From [Anoxybacillus] calidus (GTDB lineage Bacteria; Bacillota; Bacilli; Bacillales; Anoxybacillaceae), in NCBI RefSeq assembly GCF_013760845.1, contig NZ_JACDUU010000001.1, positions 714,082 through 778,081 on the forward strand: 64,000 bases of DNA. Reading direction: 5' to 3'. The translations under genes and the position numbers were made by a program. Shown here piece after piece: positions 62,253-64,000 of this stretch (position 1 is the stretch's first letter; the number at the start of each line of letters is the position of its first letter). The notes below the pieces were generated by a model. That model saw nothing but the letters and a program-made list of their open reading frames with translations. It had not been told where the DNA came from and did no database searches.

Positions 62253-63900
62253 AGGGTGACTCAAAAGGGAAAAATCCTTTTCGAGTCACTATCTTTTTAA
62301 TAATTGTAAACTTTGTAGTAAAATAAAAGTTTAGGTACAAATGCAAAGAGGAATTTTTAGATTTACTTGCTATAGTTAAAGTTAACATACACCGGTTTTA
62401 TCGGTAGTTCTGTTTTTAACAAACCGTTCGTAAATATTAAAACGGTCCTAAGTTTATCTAAACAAAAAATTCCTTGAATTCCAAGGGATTTCAGACTGTA
62501 GATAAAATAGGGTTGAAACCCTATTTTGATGAAAAATAATCCAGTAAATGAAAAAATGAAGAGCCTTGAGTCGCCCTCCATAACCATGTGGCTAGCTTTT
62601 TTAAATTCATGGCAGCACAAACCAACATCGCCTGCATCGAAACTTTTTCCATTCCTCGATGGCCTTTCAACGCAAACCATGCTTCTCTTTCATATCTGCA
62701 AACACTCGTTCAATCGTTTCTTTTCTCCGAGTATAGATCTCTTTTGTTTTCTTGAGTATGTCTTTAGTGTTCAGCTTCTTCGTAATATCCTTGCCAAATA
62801 TGACGTGTTACGACCTTGGTATGAGGTGCATCGAGAGAGAAACGGACACTCTTTGCAAATCATTGGATTCGATTTGTATTTGAGCAGTCCCTTTCGATTC
62901 GTTATCGAATACGTTAATACTTGATCGTTCCAACAAAGATAACAGTCATTCACTTCATCGTACACAACATCTTGTTTCCGGAAATACCTTTTTCGTGCGA
63001 GTATATGGAAGCACCGGGGCGAACTTCTTCATCGATGAGCAGTTTCGCTACCGCAAAAGTTTTGTAACCAGCATCTAACACGAGAGCTGAGGGGTTGTCA
63101 ACTTTCTCTTTGACTCGATGAAAGAGCTCATGAAGGACTTGACTGCCATGGACGTTACTTGCCTTGACCATCGTGTGTAAGATAAATCCGTTATCATCAC
63201 ACATCGTATGAAACGAATAGGCAAAGACTCATTCTCTTTCATTTTTGACAAATAGCTTACTCTCAGGGTCCGTCGTACTGATTTTGACCTCCTGAACCTC
63301 TAGAGAAGATTCAGGAGGTAGAGGCTTTTTCCGTGTGTCACTCGATCTTCGTTGTTTCTTTCTCTAATTGAGACTGATATGCCTTCGCCTTCACTTGGAC
63401 GATTTCTTTCTTAATGTTTTCGTTTATTCGCATTGACATGAGTGGAGTCGGCAATGTACTTCGTATTCACGAATCCATGATCCATAGCTGGGGATAGAAT
63501 ATGAGAAAAAATTTGTTCAAACAGAATCGTGTTATTAAAACGCTGTTCATAGTTTTTACCGAATGTTGAGAAATAAGGAACAGGGTCATAAAAGTGAAAT
63601 CCTAAAAACCAACGATACGCCATATTCGTTTCAATTTCCTTAATGGTTTGACGCATGGAGCGAATTCCAAAAAGAGGTACTGAATCAGCGGAATTTTAAT
63701 CAGAACGACCGGCTCGATACTAGGGCGGCCTTTTTCCTCTTAATACAAATCTTTCATCAAATCATAGATAAACGCAAAATCAATCGCTGCATCGATTTTT
63801 CGAACGAGATGATCGTGTCGGACTAACTCATCCAGTGTTACAGACACTATCGTATGACGTTTTTCTGTATCTTGCCGTTAAAACATCTTTCTCACCTTAA
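62253..63900 (-). mobile_element. Decayed IS1182-family insertion sequence
   Basis: On the minus strand broken frames give an IS1182-type transposase: VTLDELVRHDHLVRKIDAAIDFAFIYDLMKDLY at about 63730-63845, then a stop, a frame change, MRQTIKEIETNMAYRWFLGFHF (63656 leftwards), VLDAGYKTFAVAKLLIDE (near 63060), CYLCWNDQVLTYSITNRKGLLKYKSNP, and RRKETIERVFADMKEKHGLR near 62690. At least five stops or frameshifts make it inactive. The left edge near 62253 has GTGACTC...GAGTCAC arms (62256-62288); the other end is not recognised before the window ends. Confidence 0.85.
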
Positions 63901-63932
63901 TACACCGAATCATTCCTCTATCATAATAAAAA

Positions 63933-63948
63933 AGCTTGTCGACAAGCT
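63933..63948. other. 16-bp palindrome near window end
   Basis: AGCTTGTCGACAAGCT, preceded by AAAAAA. It shares its arms with the terminator at 59292. Possibly a minus-strand terminator belonging to a gene beyond the window. Confidence 0.5.
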
Positions 63949-64000
63949 GAGTTCATATCTAAACCAGATCTGAGCTCTTTTAATGTAATATACCATTTTA

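Noticed and set aside
62526-62924. Plus-strand frame inside the IS1182 remnant
   Set aside because: It is antisense to transposase segments that clearly match the family.

Overview
The window looks like chromosomal DNA of a low-GC, endospore-forming member of the Bacillaceae. The support is Shine-Dalgarno-rich genes with frequent TTG/GTG starts, B. subtilis-type proteins (KimA, Spo0M, YugP, IspA, YodB/YodC/AzoR, NfrA, DUF4306), small YjcZ-type spore peptides, and a c-di-AMP riboswitch in front of kimA. I do not assign a genus. I see no rRNA, tRNA, CRISPR array or replication origin.

1-9 kb: a YitT-family membrane protein; a cold-shock gene with a long structured leader; a coiled-coil protein built of 14-residue repeats; fumarase; a Nudix hydrolase; a broken ArsN1-like acetyltransferase; a stand-alone glutamine synthetase paralogue that lacks the arginine used for feedback control; and a DUF2332 protein. 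9-22 kb: an SGNH hydrolase overlapping an ABC-2 exporter, MBL-fold hydrolases, a heterodimeric ABC exporter with one degenerate ATP site, a CoA-type Nudix enzyme, pirin, and a truncated phosphoesterase. 22.3-26.4 kb is an eroded accessory stretch: integrase stub, M50 peptidase, DUF1572 remnant and transposase debris.

26.4-38.5 kb: a DUF4306 protein, FetB, a second cold-shock locus whose promoter, leader, gene and downstream element are all paralogous to the first, TauE, a quinone reductase, a DoxX protein behind MhqR-like operators, the c-di-AMP riboswitch with KimA, a MerR regulator with no canonical start codon, Spo0M, YugP and a CNNM/CorC protein. 39-40.3 kb: a TnpB stub and a 201-bp inverted-repeat element lying between a Shine-Dalgarno sequence and the nfrA start. 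41.8-44 kb: an arsRBC operon. 45-48 kb: an electrophile/quinone-stress group (AzoR, YodB, nitroreductase YodC) whose promoters share TTACT/AGTAA operators.

48-57 kb: a frameshifted MFS exporter, fragments of a homocysteine methyltransferase and of an SDR enzyme, a membrane-anchored spermidine-synthase-like protein, a YdcZ-type DMT protein, intracellular subtilisin IspA and two amino-acid permeases. 57-64 kb: a His-rich fragment, two YjcZ peptides, other small probably spore-associated proteins, Hsp20 and IS3 fragments, a cytochrome P450 and a decayed IS1182-type element that runs to the window end.

Two themes stand out. The first is the pair of cold-shock loci that share an intrinsic-terminator-like leader with a compensatory base-pair change; this could be an attenuation or antitermination control, and it is the best candidate here for an undescribed regulatory system. 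The second is the large number of broken genes (about fifteen) among several families of short dispersed repeats.
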